Below, in pieces: positions 37,178-46,670 of a stretch of 64,000 nucleotides of DNA. Each line of letters starts with the position of its first letter. Position 1 is the stretch's first letter. Source of the stretch: Aquiflexum lacus (lineage in GTDB: Bacteria > Bacteroidota > Bacteroidia > Cytophagales > Cyclobacteriaceae); contig NZ_JABFHF010000010.1 of assembly GCF_015476655.1 (NCBI RefSeq), positions 62,001 to 126,000 of the forward strand, given 5' to 3'. Below the pieces are notes generated by a model. That model did not search any database, had not been told where the DNA came from, and saw nothing but the letters and a program-made list of their open reading frames with translations. The translations under genes were made by a program, and so were the position numbers.

Positions 37178-37834
37178 ATGAAATCAATACAATTTATGAT
37201 GGGGATGCTTTTCCTTGCCACCATGGCATGTGCACAACAGTCTCCATCCCAAAAACAAAAAGATATGAAGGACTTACCAAAAACATCCGTACAAATTCCA
37301 GAGGGTTTAGAAGTGGCTACACTTGGAGGTGGCTGTTTCTGGTGTACAGAAGCGATTTATCAGGATTTGAGAGGAGTGGAAAGTGTTCTGTCCGGATATA
37401 GTGGAGGTCATGTGGATATGCCTACCTACAAACAGGTGACTTCAGCCACTACTGGCCATGCAGAAGTTATTCAGGTTTTTTTCGACCCAACTGTTATAAC
37501 TTTCGGTGAAATCCTTGAGGTTTTCTGGTCAACTCATGACCCAACTACTTTAAATAGACAAGGCAACGATGTGGGTCCTCAATATAGATCAGCCGTTTTT
37601 TTTCATTCTGAAGATCAAAAAAAAGAGGCTGAATTCTACAAAAATAGACTTACAGAATCGGGTGCATTCAATAGACCTATCGTAACTGAAATTACCCCAT
37701 TTAGCAATTTCTATGTTGCAGAAAATTACCATCAGAATTATTTCAATGATAACGGAATGCAGCCCTATTGTCAATTTGTGATCAGGCCAAAAGTCGAGAA
37801 ATTCAAGAAGGCGTTTGCTGAGAAACTTAAGTAA
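37178..37834 (+). CDS. msrA: Exported peptide-methionine (S)-S-oxide reductase MsrA
   Basis: A 218-residue MsrA with an N-terminal signal (to about ACAQ, residues 1-20; Cys18 could be a weak lipobox), so it works outside the cytoplasm. The catalytic Cys53 is in GGGCFWCTEAIYQ, and YSGGHVDMPTYKQV, STHDPTTLNRQGNDVGPQYR and YHQNYF are intact. It repairs oxidised methionine in envelope proteins. The DUF4920 lipoprotein follows 65 bases downstream. Confidence 0.95.
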   Translation: MKSIQFMMGMLFLATMACAQQSPSQKQKDMKDLPKTSVQIPEGLEVATLGGGCFWCTEAIYQDLRGVESVLSGYSGGHVDMPTYKQVTSATTGHAEVIQVFFDPTVITFGEILEVFWSTHDPTTLNRQGNDVGPQYRSAVFFHSEDQKKEAEFYKNRLTESGAFNRPIVTEITPFSNFYVAENYHQNYFNDNGMQPYCQFVIRPKVEKFKKAFAEKLK

Positions 37835-37899
37835 GTTTTATCCAAGTTTTGGATTACACCTTACCAATATTTAGTTTTGATCTATTAAATCTAAACCTT

Positions 37900-38400
37900 A
37901 TGAAAAAGAACATTTTCTATGCCTTTGTTGCCCTTATCCTATTATGGTCTTGTCAGCCACAGTCTGTTGAAAAAGTAAATGAGGAAGTTGATGTTGAAAC
38001 ACCCACGGGTTACTTTGGTGAAGAGATCAACGATTCGGGTGTTGTTTCCTTATCCCAATTGGTGAGCGAACTTCACTCGAATGATGAATTTGAGGGAAAA
38101 GTAGTTGGAGAGATCAAAGAAGTATGTGCCATGAAGGGTTGTTGGATGACAATAGATCTTCCAAACGGTCAGACCATGAGAGTAACTTTCAAGGATTATG
38201 GTTTTTTTGTCCCTAAAAATTCAAAGGGATATCCTGTTGTGATTGAAGGTGTAGCAAGTAAAAAAGAAACTGATGTAGCTACTTTAAGACATTATGCTGA
38301 GGATGCCGGCAAGTCCAAGGAAGAAATTGAATCAATTACTGAGCCTAAACAAGAATATGCATTTGAAGCTGTTGGAGTGATTATTCGTGATGATGCATAA
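37900..38400 (+). CDS. DUF4920-family lipoprotein
   Basis: A 166-residue lipoprotein starting at the ATG at 37900 (MKKNIFYAFVALILLWSC), with lipobox LWSC; a TTG frame from 37849 is longer but spoils the signal. The conserved core is GEIKEVCAMKGCWMTIDLPN with two Cys and then RVTFKDYGFFVPKN, an OB-like beta barrel. This is DUF4920, common in Bacteroidetes. The paired Cys may bind metal or form a disulfide. Probably periplasmic, alongside MsrA. Confidence 0.78.
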   Translation: MKKNIFYAFVALILLWSCQPQSVEKVNEEVDVETPTGYFGEEINDSGVVSLSQLVSELHSNDEFEGKVVGEIKEVCAMKGCWMTIDLPNGQTMRVTFKDYGFFVPKNSKGYPVVIEGVASKKETDVATLRHYAEDAGKSKEEIESITEPKQEYAFEAVGVIIRDDA

Positions 38401-38557
38401 GATTACAGAGTTACTTTTTTCTTTCTCTGTATATCATTTTTCTCGTGCCAGCAAATAGAGGAAGTAAAATCAATTTTGGTAAGTTTATGTTCAGGTTGTC
38501 ATCTACAGCACTGGCTTAGTCCCGTCAAAAGAATAAATAAGTAAATTTTAGAATAAT

Positions 38558-38797
38558 ATGGCGATTGCTTTGGATAATCTTAGGGTAGGAAGAGTTTACG
38601 AATTTACCAATATGGGAGAAAAGCGCAAGCTTGAAATTTTAGCCAGGTTATCGGGAGAAAATTTTAAAGTCAAAGACCTTGAAACTACCGAGATCTATAC
38701 CATAGAGGAACTTTTACGATGGGGAAAAGGGAAAGATTATGAATTGGACGAGGTGATAGGAGATGATTTCCGAGGACTGGTTCCGAAAAAATTTTAA
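38558..38797 (+). CDS. Small conserved-looking cytoplasmic protein, function unknown
   Basis: A 79-residue protein (MAIALDNLRVGRVYEFTNMG) with a beta-rich, SH3-like feel: strands around LEILARL, FKVKDL and EIYTIEELLRWG. It starts with ATG, is well spaced and is followed immediately by a strong terminator, which supports it as a real single-gene unit. No family recognised. Confidence 0.7.
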   Translation: MAIALDNLRVGRVYEFTNMGEKRKLEILARLSGENFKVKDLETTEIYTIEELLRWGKGKDYELDEVIGDDFRGLVPKKF

Positions 38798-38801
38798 AAA
38801 G

Positions 38802-38833
38802 AAAAAGCCCTAAGAATTCTAGGGCTTTTTTTT
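38802..38833 (+). terminator. Rho-independent terminator
   Basis: A perfect 11-bp stem AAAAAGCCCTA / TAGGGCTTTTT with a 7-base loop and extended T run, starting 4 bases after the stop of the 79-residue gene. Confidence 0.92.
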
Positions 38834-39035
38834 AATCTAATATCTGCCCCTTCATCCCTCTGCGTTCCCTTTGGAGATTATTCACTTCGCTGAAGGGTTT
38901 TTGGTGAATTAAGGTTACCTAAGCTCGTTCAATATGACGCTGACTCCTACCAACCTCCCTCAATTCCTTCTCAAATCTAAAATCTACAATTCCTTCATCC
39001 TTCATCCTTCTCAATTTTCCCGCTACCCTCATCCC
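38834..39035. other. Low-complexity intergenic stretch
   Basis: A region of 202 bases with pyrimidine-rich units on the plus strand (CTTCATCCTTCATCCTTCTC and AAATCTAAAATCTACAA types). Such tracts are common intergenic filler in this group. No gene, box or strong hairpin seen. Confidence 0.5.
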
Positions 39036-39929
39036 CTAATGAAAGGTCTTAAAACCAGGTTCATAGATGATTCTGATGAATGAACTGAGACCCTCTTGAT
39101 CTCGATTGATGGGGATACCGGTAACAATACCAATCATTAAATTTTCCGCAAGCCCAACTCTCATTTGTGGCCTAAGTACTGTTTCCATTTTTCCGTTGTG
39201 AATTTCTTTATTGACTTCAATTCCAATAAAATTTCTGGTTCCGGCAATCATGTAATGTAGATTGGTATGGATTTCATAACTGAATTCGCTGCTTTGGTTA
39301 AATCCTTTTTCAATTCTGGGGCCTGTATAGATCAATGTATGATAATTTCTCCCCCATCTTTTTGCAGCAATGAAGAAGGGATTGAAAACATTACCCTTGA
39401 ACAAATCACCCTGCCCAATTTTGTTTAAATCAACCATCTCAAATTCATGAATGTACCCAAGTGCCAAACTGGTTTTAGCTTTTTCTGAGACAAGGAAAGA
39501 CCATTGTGTGGCAAGCTTTAAAGATTCAATTCTATTTGCAGGCTTTGAAATGTCTGTAGGCAGATCCCCTCGTTTGGAAAATAAGGTAACAGGAAGTTCA
39601 ACTTCGAATCCCAACCTATCGATGGGCGCCCACTCATATTCTACCAACAACTCATATTCATCAAAACTCCGTTTATCTGACATTCCCATTCCGACGTTCC
39701 ATTCTTTTTCTCCTTTTCGTGCTCCTAAGTCACGAATCAAATCAATATAGAGGGGTTCTGCGTGAAGAACTTTCGGTTTTTGATCCAGTTTTGAATCTTC
39801 AAACTCTGCCAAAAAAATACTATCCAAAATAATTCTTTCCAATTTGATACTATCAATCTGAGCATCTTGTGCTACAATTTGCCCGCAGCTCAATAATATG
39901 ACTGCCAGCAATATATTTATCCTTTTCAT
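39036..39929 (-). CDS. Exported beta-rich protein with HAEPLYIDLIRDLGARKGE signature
   Basis: A 297-residue protein with a signal peptide (MKRINILLAVILLSCGQIVAQ; the Cys could be incidental) and a body of alternating strands ending FIRIIYEPGFKTFH, suggesting an outer-membrane barrel. The segment HAEPLYIDLIRDLGARKGE, with EWNVGMGMS just after, is a striking conserved-looking signature that I associate with unnamed Bacteroidetes proteins. It is preceded by a small exported protein in the same direction (gap 74). Function unknown. Confidence 0.72.
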   Translation of the reverse strand: MKRINILLAVILLSCGQIVAQDAQIDSIKLERIILDSIFLAEFEDSKLDQKPKVLHAEPLYIDLIRDLGARKGEKEWNVGMGMSDKRSFDEYELLVEYEWAPIDRLGFEVELPVTLFSKRGDLPTDISKPANRIESLKLATQWSFLVSEKAKTSLALGYIHEFEMVDLNKIGQGDLFKGNVFNPFFIAAKRWGRNYHTLIYTGPRIEKGFNQSSEFSYEIHTNLHYMIAGTRNFIGIEVNKEIHNGKMETVLRPQMRVGLAENLMIGIVTGIPINRDQEGLSSFIRIIYEPGFKTFH

Positions 39930-40003
39930 TTTTAAGATTTGAAGGTTTTGTATTGTTATTAATATTTAAGAATCCCAAGTTTTGAACAAGGGATATTGAA
40001 AAA

Positions 40004-40384
40004 TCAAGCAATTAATTTGGGTGGAGGGGAGGATTGGTCCAAATCAATTTCTTTAAAAATACCTTCGTAATAAAAAGTCTTTGTGCTGCTTTTGATGTTG
40101 GTGGTTTGAAGTTGATAGGAGAATTCCTTATCAATGATTATTTTAACATCAATTAGCTTTCTTTTTTCATGAGGAACTTCAGTATCAGGAATGGTTTCAT
40201 CATCCATTTCCATAACATATTCCAATACCAATTCGGTGAGGGAATCGATGGGGTCATAATTTTCAAAAACTGAAGAATCCATGACCGATGCATGGTAAAA
40301 ATTTGCTGAAAGATTGATGAAATTGATCAATAGCAAGTAATTGATCCATTTCACCAAGTGATATCTTTTCATTGCCAACAGCAT
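40004..40384 (-). CDS. Small exported protein upstream of the HAEPLY barrel
   Basis: A 126-residue protein with one N-terminal hydrophobic segment (about 12-28, INYLLLINFINLSANFYHA) as signal or anchor, an acidic middle (MEMDDETIPDTEVPHEK) and a Pro-rich end (SSPPPKLIA). The ATG at 40384 or the one at 40372 could start it. No family recognised. Its position suggests that it works with the downstream barrel protein. It is divergent from the DUF983 gene. Confidence 0.65.
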   Translation of the reverse strand: MLLAMKRYHLVKWINYLLLINFINLSANFYHASVMDSSVFENYDPIDSLTELVLEYVMEMDDETIPDTEVPHEKRKLIDVKIIIDKEFSYQLQTTNIKSSTKTFYYEGIFKEIDLDQSSPPPKLIA

Positions 40385-40445
40385 GCTGCAAATATAGTTA
40401 AATATTGAGAGAATGGGCTTTTGTTGAACTTTACATATTCTGGAA

Positions 40446-40459
40446 GTGACCTAGATCAC
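40446..40459. promoter_or_regulatory. Second Crp-type palindrome GTGA-N6-TCAC, upstream of the DUF983 gene
   Basis: GTGACCTAGATCAC is a perfect GTGA-N6-TCAC dyad 48 bases before the DUF983 ATG. A Bacteroidetes-type -7 element TAnnTTTG is present as TATATTTG at 40481-40488. Its spacing puts the dyad centre near -41 to -42, the place for a class II activator. It matches the box before the crp-like gene at 2214, so that regulator is the natural candidate. Confidence 0.6.
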
Positions 40460-40507
40460 TTTTATGTATTTGATATTGGCTATATTTGCCGCAATTAAGT
40501 TTAGATT

Positions 40508-40891
40508 ATGAAAGTAAGATCTTTAGGGGCAGCGATGCTTCAGGGTAAGTGTCCAAAGTGCAGGGAAGGTAATATTTTCCCCAATTCAATGTTTAGTTAT
40601 AGGAAATTGACAGTGGTCAATGAGCGATGCCCCAATTGTGGCGCGGTACTGATTCCCGAACCTGATTTTTTTTACGGAGCCATGTATATCAGTTATGCTT
40701 TTTCTGTGGCCTTGGTGATCAATGTAATGATCATTCTCAATTGGTTTTTTGATGACCCTGAAGTGATGACCTATATTATAACCGTACTTATTGCAAATAT
40801 TATTCTATTGCCACTCATGTTGCGATATTCAAAGATTCTTTATTTGTATTTGGTCGGCAAACTGAAATACACACCATTGAAAGAAGAATAA
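40508..40891 (+). CDS. DUF983 membrane protein with zinc-ribbon
   Basis: A 127-residue protein. Two CxxC pairs (GKCPKCREG and ERCPNCGAVL) at about residues 14-50 form a zinc-ribbon-like head, followed by two membrane helices (about 60-80 and 85-105). This is DUF983, a family of unknown function. A Crp-type box and a clear -7 promoter element lie upstream. Confidence 0.9.
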   Translation: MKVRSLGAAMLQGKCPKCREGNIFPNSMFSYRKLTVVNERCPNCGAVLIPEPDFFYGAMYISYAFSVALVINVMIILNWFFDDPEVMTYIITVLIANIILLPLMLRYSKILYLYLVGKLKYTPLKEE

Positions 40892-40917
40892 GAGTTTTTC
40901 AAAGATGCTTACTGCTT

Positions 40918-42321
40918 TTATACCCACAAATCCTTGTGGACTCCGCTAGCTTTCAGCATAAAGTCGTGCAGTTCATAATTCTTTACAAAGCCCGGTAGAT
41001 TCTCAGATCCTGGGCCGTACATGGCTAATTCAACATAGTCACCTGAATGATTGTTGCCTGCCCATTGAACAGAATTATGCGAAGACTGCATGGATGCCAA
41101 TGCCATAAATGGCAGGTTATTTGGATTATAAAGACCATCCGCATCTCTTACATAATTCTTCAATAGTATTTGGGCATCCTCGGGTTTAAAGTTGATTTGT
41201 TGATACTCCATGAATAGGTCAATGACCTGTTGTGTACTGTAATCAGGATTGATCTGATTCAAAACCCATTCATTGGAAGCAGTGGTAGTATACAGCTTTT
41301 CGAAATTTTTTTCGGTTAGGCCACTGGGAAAAAGTCCCGGGTTACTATTTCCATGATCCGTAGTAATGATCACCAATGTTTCTTTGTCTTTTTCTGCAAA
41401 ATCCATAGCCACCGCAACTGCATCATCAAAATCAACTTGGTCATAAAGCAAGGCAGGAGCATCATTCCCATGGGCAGCCCAATCTACTTTACCTCCTTCT
41501 ACCTGCATTACAAATCCATTTTTGTTTTTACTCAAAACCTCAATGGCTTTTTTGGTCATATCTGCAAGACTGGGAACAGATGCATTCAATTTTTCATCAT
41601 TGATACGGTCCACCGCATAAGGTAATCCGTCATCAGCAAAGACCCCCAGGATAGGTTTGTCTCCTTTTAAATCCATCATTTCAGATTTATTTCTAGCAAC
41701 CTCAAAACCGCTTTGACGGTATTCCCCAAATAAATCCTTCTGATCTGACCTTTTTTCCGAGCTAAAGAAATTGCCTCCTCCTCCCATCATTACATCAAAC
41801 TTTAATTCCCGATAATCTTCGGCAATTTCTGCCATGGCATTTCTGCTACTCTTGTTGACACAGAAAGAAGCAGGAGTAGCATGGGTAATCTGAACAGTAG
41901 TTACACAACCTACAGCCTTACCCTGTGATTTGAATTTTTGAAGGATTGGAACAGGTTTTTCACCATTGGGACCGATATTAAGCGCGCCGTTTTTGACCCT
42001 TATTCCTCCCCCCCAGGCAGAACCTGCTGCAGCAGAATCTGTCACAAAAGAACTCGCGGAAGTAGTATCCATCAAAGACCTCTTCACAGTGCTACTTTCA
42101 TATAAACTGATCCATTTTGATGGTCTACCTTCTTTATGCCTTAACAGGATATCCGCCATATTCAATGTACCCGTACTCATGCCGTCGCTTACCAGAAATA
42201 TGATGTTTTTTGCCTGACCTTTTTTCAATTCATTGCCGTTGGCCAATACAGGATAAGAACCTATAGCTCCTAACCCTAAGGTTGTCAAAAATCCATTTTT
42301 AAAGAAATCCCGTCTTTTCAT
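40918..42321 (-). CDS. Alkaline phosphatase with Tat-type signal
   Basis: A 467-residue periplasmic phosphomonoesterase. The N-terminus MKRRDFFKNGFLTTLGLG fits a twin-arginine signal. The catalytic Ser96 lies in TDSAAAGSAWG, with metal ligands in LVSDGMSTG (Asp46), THATPASF, EGGKVDWAAHGND, TTDHGNSN and NNHSGDYVE. Length and motifs match the PhoA superfamily. Phosphate-starvation control is likely by family, but I see no Pho box. Confidence 0.93.
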   Translation of the reverse strand: MKRRDFFKNGFLTTLGLGAIGSYPVLANGNELKKGQAKNIIFLVSDGMSTGTLNMADILLRHKEGRPSKWISLYESSTVKRSLMDTTSASSFVTDSAAAGSAWGGGIRVKNGALNIGPNGEKPVPILQKFKSQGKAVGCVTTVQITHATPASFCVNKSSRNAMAEIAEDYRELKFDVMMGGGGNFFSSEKRSDQKDLFGEYRQSGFEVARNKSEMMDLKGDKPILGVFADDGLPYAVDRINDEKLNASVPSLADMTKKAIEVLSKNKNGFVMQVEGGKVDWAAHGNDAPALLYDQVDFDDAVAVAMDFAEKDKETLVIITTDHGNSNPGLFPSGLTEKNFEKLYTTTASNEWVLNQINPDYSTQQVIDLFMEYQQINFKPEDAQILLKNYVRDADGLYNPNNLPFMALASMQSSHNSVQWAGNNHSGDYVELAMYGPGSENLPGFVKNYELHDFMLKASGVHKDLWV

Positions 42322-42778
42322 ATATTTATGTAATTAGGTTTTATTGATTATCCGAAATGATACAAGTAAATCTGAAAACCGAATGGATATTTTGCTAAAC
42401 GCCAAATTTACGTTTACTTCCGACTTCGGTCTTCTAGCCATTTTATAGAAAACTTCCTCAGCTTGCATTTAGGCGGATATTCATTTTAGGTTTATATCAA
42501 TTTAATTTATTCAACCATAAATATGGTTTTTCTGGATTTATAGAATGGAAGTTAAGGGTTAGCTTTTTGTTATTAAATAGTAAACTGATTCAATGGTAAA
42601 ATTTTAGTTTTAAAGTTTTAAAAATTAATTTTTTCAAAATCACCTGCACCCAAAACATTTCAGGTTATTTCTTCGTCAAGTTGAAAACGATAAATTCAAG
42701 GATTATGTGAAAACAATAGTTAAAAGTTTAAATATAATTTTAGTTTTGTGCTTTGATTTAAATATAATGATTTAAAAT
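42322..42778. other. AT-rich gap with one dispersed repeat
   Basis: A 457-base region between divergent genes. It contains one inverted copy of the GAAGACCGAAGTCGG element (42417-42439, reading CTTCCGACTTCGGTCTTC on the plus strand). The rest is AT-rich and includes promoters for the phosphatase (minus) and the paired secreted proteins (plus). No coding sequence recognised. Confidence 0.5.
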
Positions 42779-43345
42779 ATGCGTTGGATTAAACTATTGG
42801 TAGTATCGTTTTCCTCAATTTTACTTTCCCCTCTTCAGAGTTTTGCACAGTATTCACCACCTACACAATCGGTTTTTGTTGAATTAGGGGGCCCTGGTTT
42901 GGTTTATTCCTTTAATTATGATTTCAGATTTGACAAGGATAGAATAGATTCCTGGGGCCTGCGAGTAGGTGCCGGTGGTTACTCGAGAATTGATACTTGG
43001 GGCGGTACTAGGGATGGTAATAGTCTGTTGACTATTCCCGTACAGGCAACTAAATTATTTGGAAGATCTGTCCACTTTTTTGAAGTTGGGGGTGGTGCAA
43101 CTTTCATCCATTATAGAAATTCATATTCAGGCTGGGGAAATTCCGGCAGTCAGGTTAGAAAAGATTTCGACTTCATTTTGAATTCAGGGGATACCCCGGC
43201 TTTGATGGGAACATTAAATTTCGGTTATAGAAAAATCCCTGTTGATGGAGGTTTTACATTTAGGGCCAATTTGATTCCGATTTTCAATCAAAATGGATTT
43301 TGGCCAATCTGGGCCGGTGTTGGTTTTGGATATGCATTTCATTGA
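42779..43345 (+). CDS. Small secreted outer-membrane-like protein, tandem copy 1
   Basis: A 188-residue protein with a signal peptide (to SFAQ) and a beta-barrel-like body (FVELGGPGLVYSFNYDFRFD, FFEVGGGATF, WAGVGFGYAF). It is closely related to the next gene (about half of the residues shared, including SFNYDFRFDKDrIDSWG), so the two arose by duplication. Function unknown; an 8-strand porin-like or adhesin fold would fit. Confidence 0.8.
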   Translation: MRWIKLLVVSFSSILLSPLQSFAQYSPPTQSVFVELGGPGLVYSFNYDFRFDKDRIDSWGLRVGAGGYSRIDTWGGTRDGNSLLTIPVQATKLFGRSVHFFEVGGGATFIHYRNSYSGWGNSGSQVRKDFDFILNSGDTPALMGTLNFGYRKIPVDGGFTFRANLIPIFNQNGFWPIWAGVGFGYAFH

Positions 43346-43365
43346 TAAACATTGAAAAATAAATT

Positions 43366-43941
43366 ATGAAAAATTTACTTTTAATCTTCTTGCTAGCAGC
43401 TTTGCCTTTCACAGTATTTGGCCAAGAAAAGCCTATCACACAATCAATCTACCTTGAATTAGGCGGAGCGGGTTTACCCTATTCCTTTAATTATGATTTC
43501 AGGTTTGACAAAGATAAAATTGATTCTTGGGGAATGCGGGTAGGAGCAGGGGGATATGCTTTTTCAGGTGGGGATTCGTTTTTTTCAGCACCCATTCAGA
43601 TCAATAAATTATTTGGCAAAAACGGTCATTATTTTGAAGTCGGAGGTGGTGCCACATTTATGGCATTTAATAGTGCGACCTTTTCCTATTGTCAAAATGG
43701 TAGCTATGATCCTGTTACGGGAATTTGGGTCTGTTCCGAAACTTATACTTCCCGTGATGATTTCACCGAGTTTATATTAGAAATTGATGGTTCACCCAAT
43801 GTCATGGGAACCTTGAATTTTGGTTATAGGAGAGTACCAGCAGATGGAGGATTTATGTGGAAAGTCAATCTCAACCCAATTTTCAACAATAGAGGTTTCT
43901 GGCCCCTTTGGGTAGGTGTTGGATTTGGGTATGCTTTTTAA
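43366..43941 (+). CDS. Small secreted outer-membrane-like protein, tandem copy 2
   Basis: A 191-residue paralogue of the preceding gene, 20 bases downstream. It has a signal peptide (to VFGQ) and shares YLELGGAGLPYSFNYDFRFD, HYFEVGGGATF and LWVGVGFGYAF. It adds a short loop with two Cys (YCQNGSYD and WVCSET) not present in copy 1, which could form a surface disulfide. Function unknown; probably co-transcribed. Confidence 0.8.
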   Translation: MKNLLLIFLLAALPFTVFGQEKPITQSIYLELGGAGLPYSFNYDFRFDKDKIDSWGMRVGAGGYAFSGGDSFFSAPIQINKLFGKNGHYFEVGGGATFMAFNSATFSYCQNGSYDPVTGIWVCSETYTSRDDFTEFILEIDGSPNVMGTLNFGYRRVPADGGFMWKVNLNPIFNNRGFWPLWVGVGFGYAF

Positions 43942-43950
43942 AGACAGAAG

Positions 43951-44040
43951 CTGGAAGTCGGAAGACCGAAGACATAGTTAGCTAGTCGCAGTTTTCAGTA
44001 GGCCGTCGCAGGGTGTAGTTTTCAGTAAACAGTTTGCAGT
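43951..44040. repeat. Dispersed GAAGTCGGAAGACCGAAG element and CAGTTTTCAGT repeats
   Basis: CTGGAAGTCGGAAGACCGAA (43951-43970) is another copy of the dispersed element near 16139 and 42417. It is followed by variable GTCGCAG, TTTTCAGTA and TTTGCAGT units related to the tract between scoA and scoB. It lies between the tandem secreted genes and the convergent proA gene and contains no gene. Confidence 0.65.
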
Positions 44041-44153
44041 ACAAAAATCTTAGGTGACAGTCGCTATAATATTTTTAAGCAGCTTTTAAATCAGTTTGCA
44101 ATTTTTATTGATAGAATAAGAATATAAACAAAAGAGAAATGGACTTTTAAGGG

Positions 44154-45392
44154 CTATCTAATCTGTCCGTTTCCTTTTATGATCCATTTATAGCTAGTCA
44201 GCTCATTTAGGGCCATTGGGCCTCTTGCGTGAAGTTTTTGGGTGCTGATTCCGATCTCAGCGCCAAGTCCAAACTGGTTGCCGTCCGTAAAGGCAGTTGA
44301 AGCATTGGCATATACTGCTGCTGCATCGACCATCTTGAGAAATTGGTCAATGTTGGCCTGATTCTCAGAAATGATGGCCTCACTGTGTTTGGAACTATAT
44401 TCCGATATATGATACAAGGCTTCATCCAAATCTGTTACCGTCTTGATGGACATCTGTAGCGATAAAAACTCAGTTCCAAAATGTTCGTCTTTTGCTTTTT
44501 CAACTGCAGGTTTCCCTTCAAGTTTTTCAAATGACTTTTCATCTGCAAATATTCTCACCCCAGAATCCATAATTGGTTTCAAGAGTTCTGAAAGGTCATT
44601 GGTTCGGCTCTCATGGATAATTAAACAATCCAAACTATTGCAGACACTTGGCCGTCTTGTTTTGGCATTGTGTATAATTGCCTTTCCTTTGGTAAGGTCA
44701 CCTGTTTCATCGAAGTAGGTATGAACAATTCCGGCCCCTGTCTCTATGACAGGTACTTTTGCATTTTGTCTTACGAAGTCAATCAAGCCTTGACTTCCAC
44801 GAGGAATGATAATGTCCACATACCCGACAGCTTCCAAAAGTGCTTTGGTTGCCACTCTTTCCACTGGCAGTAATTGGTAGGCATCTTTTGGAATATTGTG
44901 CAATTCAAGAGCTTGGTGGATTAAGGAAATAATAGCCTTGTTGGAATGCTCAGCATCAGCGCTTCCTTTCAGCACAAGACCATTTCCTGATTTGAGGGCC
45001 AGACTAAATACATCAAAAGTTACATTGGGTCTCGCCTCGTATATGATGCCCAATACTCCTAAAGGAACAGAGATTTTTTGAAGTGCTAGACCATTTTCTA
45101 AAATTTTGCTTTCCAAGATCCTATTCAGGGGAGAGGGCAAGGATTCAACTTGGGTAATTTCATTACAGATATTTTTAATTCGCCCTTCAGTAAGCAATAG
45201 ACGGTCATATTTTGGATCATTGGCATCCATTTTGGCCAAGTCTAGTCGGTTTGCCTTTAAGATTAGATTTACATTGTCAAGAGTTATTTCTCTGAGAGAC
45301 CTTAGGGTCAGGAGAATATCTTCCTCAGTGAGTAATGGTAATTTTCTTGAGGCGAATTGTATAGACTCGAATATCCTTTTAAAATCAGTCAT
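44154..45392 (-). CDS. proA: Glutamate-5-semialdehyde dehydrogenase ProA
   Basis: A 412-residue gamma-glutamyl phosphate reductase in proline synthesis. Conserved [35 protein letters not shown] and the catalytic Cys in [13 protein letters not shown] identify it. I prefer the ATG at 45392, which overlaps the proB stop as ATGACTGA; an in-frame ATG at 45416 lies further inside proB. The coupled proB-proA order is standard. Confidence 0.95.
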   Translation of the reverse strand: MTDFKRIFESIQFASRKLPLLTEEDILLTLRSLREITLDNVNLILKANRLDLAKMDANDPKYDRLLLTEGRIKNICNEITQVESLPSPLNRILESKILENGLALQKISVPLGVLGIIYEARPNVTFDVFSLALKSGNGLVLKGSADAEHSNKAIISLIHQALELHNIPKDAYQLLPVERVATKALLEAVGYVDIIIPRGSQGLIDFVRQNAKVPVIETGAGIVHTYFDETGDLTKGKAIIHNAKTRRPSVCNSLDCLIIHESRTNDLSELLKPIMDSGVRIFADEKSFEKLEGKPAVEKAKDEHFGTEFLSLQMSIKTVTDLDEALYHISEYSSKHSEAIISENQANIDQFLKMVDAAAVYANASTAFTDGNQFGLGAEIGISTQKLHARGPMALNELTSYKWIIKGNGQIR

Positions 45393-46467
45393 GATGGAAT
45401 AAGTAGAGATAGTCATAGTGAATAAAAGGTTTTTGGTTCTTTAGTCCCAATACCTGCGAAGCTGTAGTAGAATTATATTCAGATTTTCCAAGGCCGATTT
45501 TCTCACCTTTTTCATCTATGATCCGAATAATATCCCCTTTCGAAAATTCCCCTGAGGTTGAGACAATACCTACGGGAAGGAGACTGATGATTTTTTCGGA
45601 AGTCAAAGCTGATTTTGCACCTTCATTGATCACTACCTCACCTTTATAATATTGTTCGCCATGCGCCAGCCATTTTTTTTGATTTTGTTTGAAGGGTTTT
45701 GGTTCAAAATAAGAATAGGTGACTTTATTCTCTAAAATACCTTGCAGTATATGGTCTTTTTTACCATTGGTTATGATTACCTGAATTCCAAGATCAGCTG
45801 ATTTTCTGGCCATGGTAAGCTTGGTCAGCATGCCACCTCTTCCGAATGAGGATTTGGTAGGACTTATTACAGACTTGAGTTCCGGAAGCTTGTTTCCAAT
45901 AATAGGGATCAATTTCGAAGCAGGGTCGGAGGGAGGCCCATCATAAATCCCATCTACATTGGTCATTAACATCAAAGTATCAGCATTGACCATAGCTGCT
46001 GTCAAAGATGCCAATTCATCATTGTCTGTAAACATCAATTCTGTAATGGCCACAGTATCATTTTCATTGAGGATAGGAACTATACCTTGGGATAATAAGC
46101 CAAGGATACAGTTGCGCATATTTAGGTAATGCTTCCTGTCGCGAAAATCTTCCTTGGTGACAAGAATTTGAGCTACCTGATGTCCATTTTGAGCAAAAAG
46201 GTCATTGTATTTTCGTATCAGGGCAATCTGCCCCACAGATGCCCAAATTTGTTTTTTGAGAACAGGGTTTAGTTTTTCCTGAAGGACTATTTCTTTTCTC
46301 CCGAAGGCTACGGCACCAGAGGAAACCAAAAGGACCTTCACACCTTTTTCTTTTAGATTAGACACCTGATCTACCAAATGTTTCATACGGATTTCATCAG
46401 GCTGTCCTGAATCAGAAGTAATCACATTTGAACCTATTTTGATAATTGTTAAATGAATCGGAAGCAT
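45385..46467 (-). CDS. proB: Glutamate 5-kinase ProB with PUA domain
   Basis: A 360-residue kinase catalysing the first step of proline synthesis. The amino-acid-kinase domain (about 1-255) has [32 protein letters not shown] and [11 protein letters not shown]-terminal PUA domain (about 275-355) includes [11 protein letters not shown] and [11 protein letters not shown]. proA follows with an 8-base overlap. Proline feedback control is expected from the family. Confidence 0.95.
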   Translation of the reverse strand: MLPIHLTIIKIGSNVITSDSGQPDEIRMKHLVDQVSNLKEKGVKVLLVSSGAVAFGRKEIVLQEKLNPVLKKQIWASVGQIALIRKYNDLFAQNGHQVAQILVTKEDFRDRKHYLNMRNCILGLLSQGIVPILNENDTVAITELMFTDNDELASLTAAMVNADTLMLMTNVDGIYDGPPSDPASKLIPIIGNKLPELKSVISPTKSSFGRGGMLTKLTMARKSADLGIQVIITNGKKDHILQGILENKVTYSYFEPKPFKQNQKKWLAHGEQYYKGEVVINEGAKSALTSEKIISLLPVGIVSTSGEFSKGDIIRIIDEKGEKIGLGKSEYNSTTASQVLGLKNQKPFIHYDYLYLFHHD

Positions 46468-46670
46468 GGAAAATTATGGAATTGACACAATATTAGGTCA
46501 TTAAATAAAAAAATACTAAAATAGATCGAATATGATTATGAAATGATTTGATGTCCAAATGCCTCATAGTTATAAAATCAACCTTTAGATTTATAGTGTT
46601 TAGGTATTTGAGGTTGTTATTGACACATCCTTTATTTAATTTAAAGGCTTATCTATTCGTATAAATTGGT

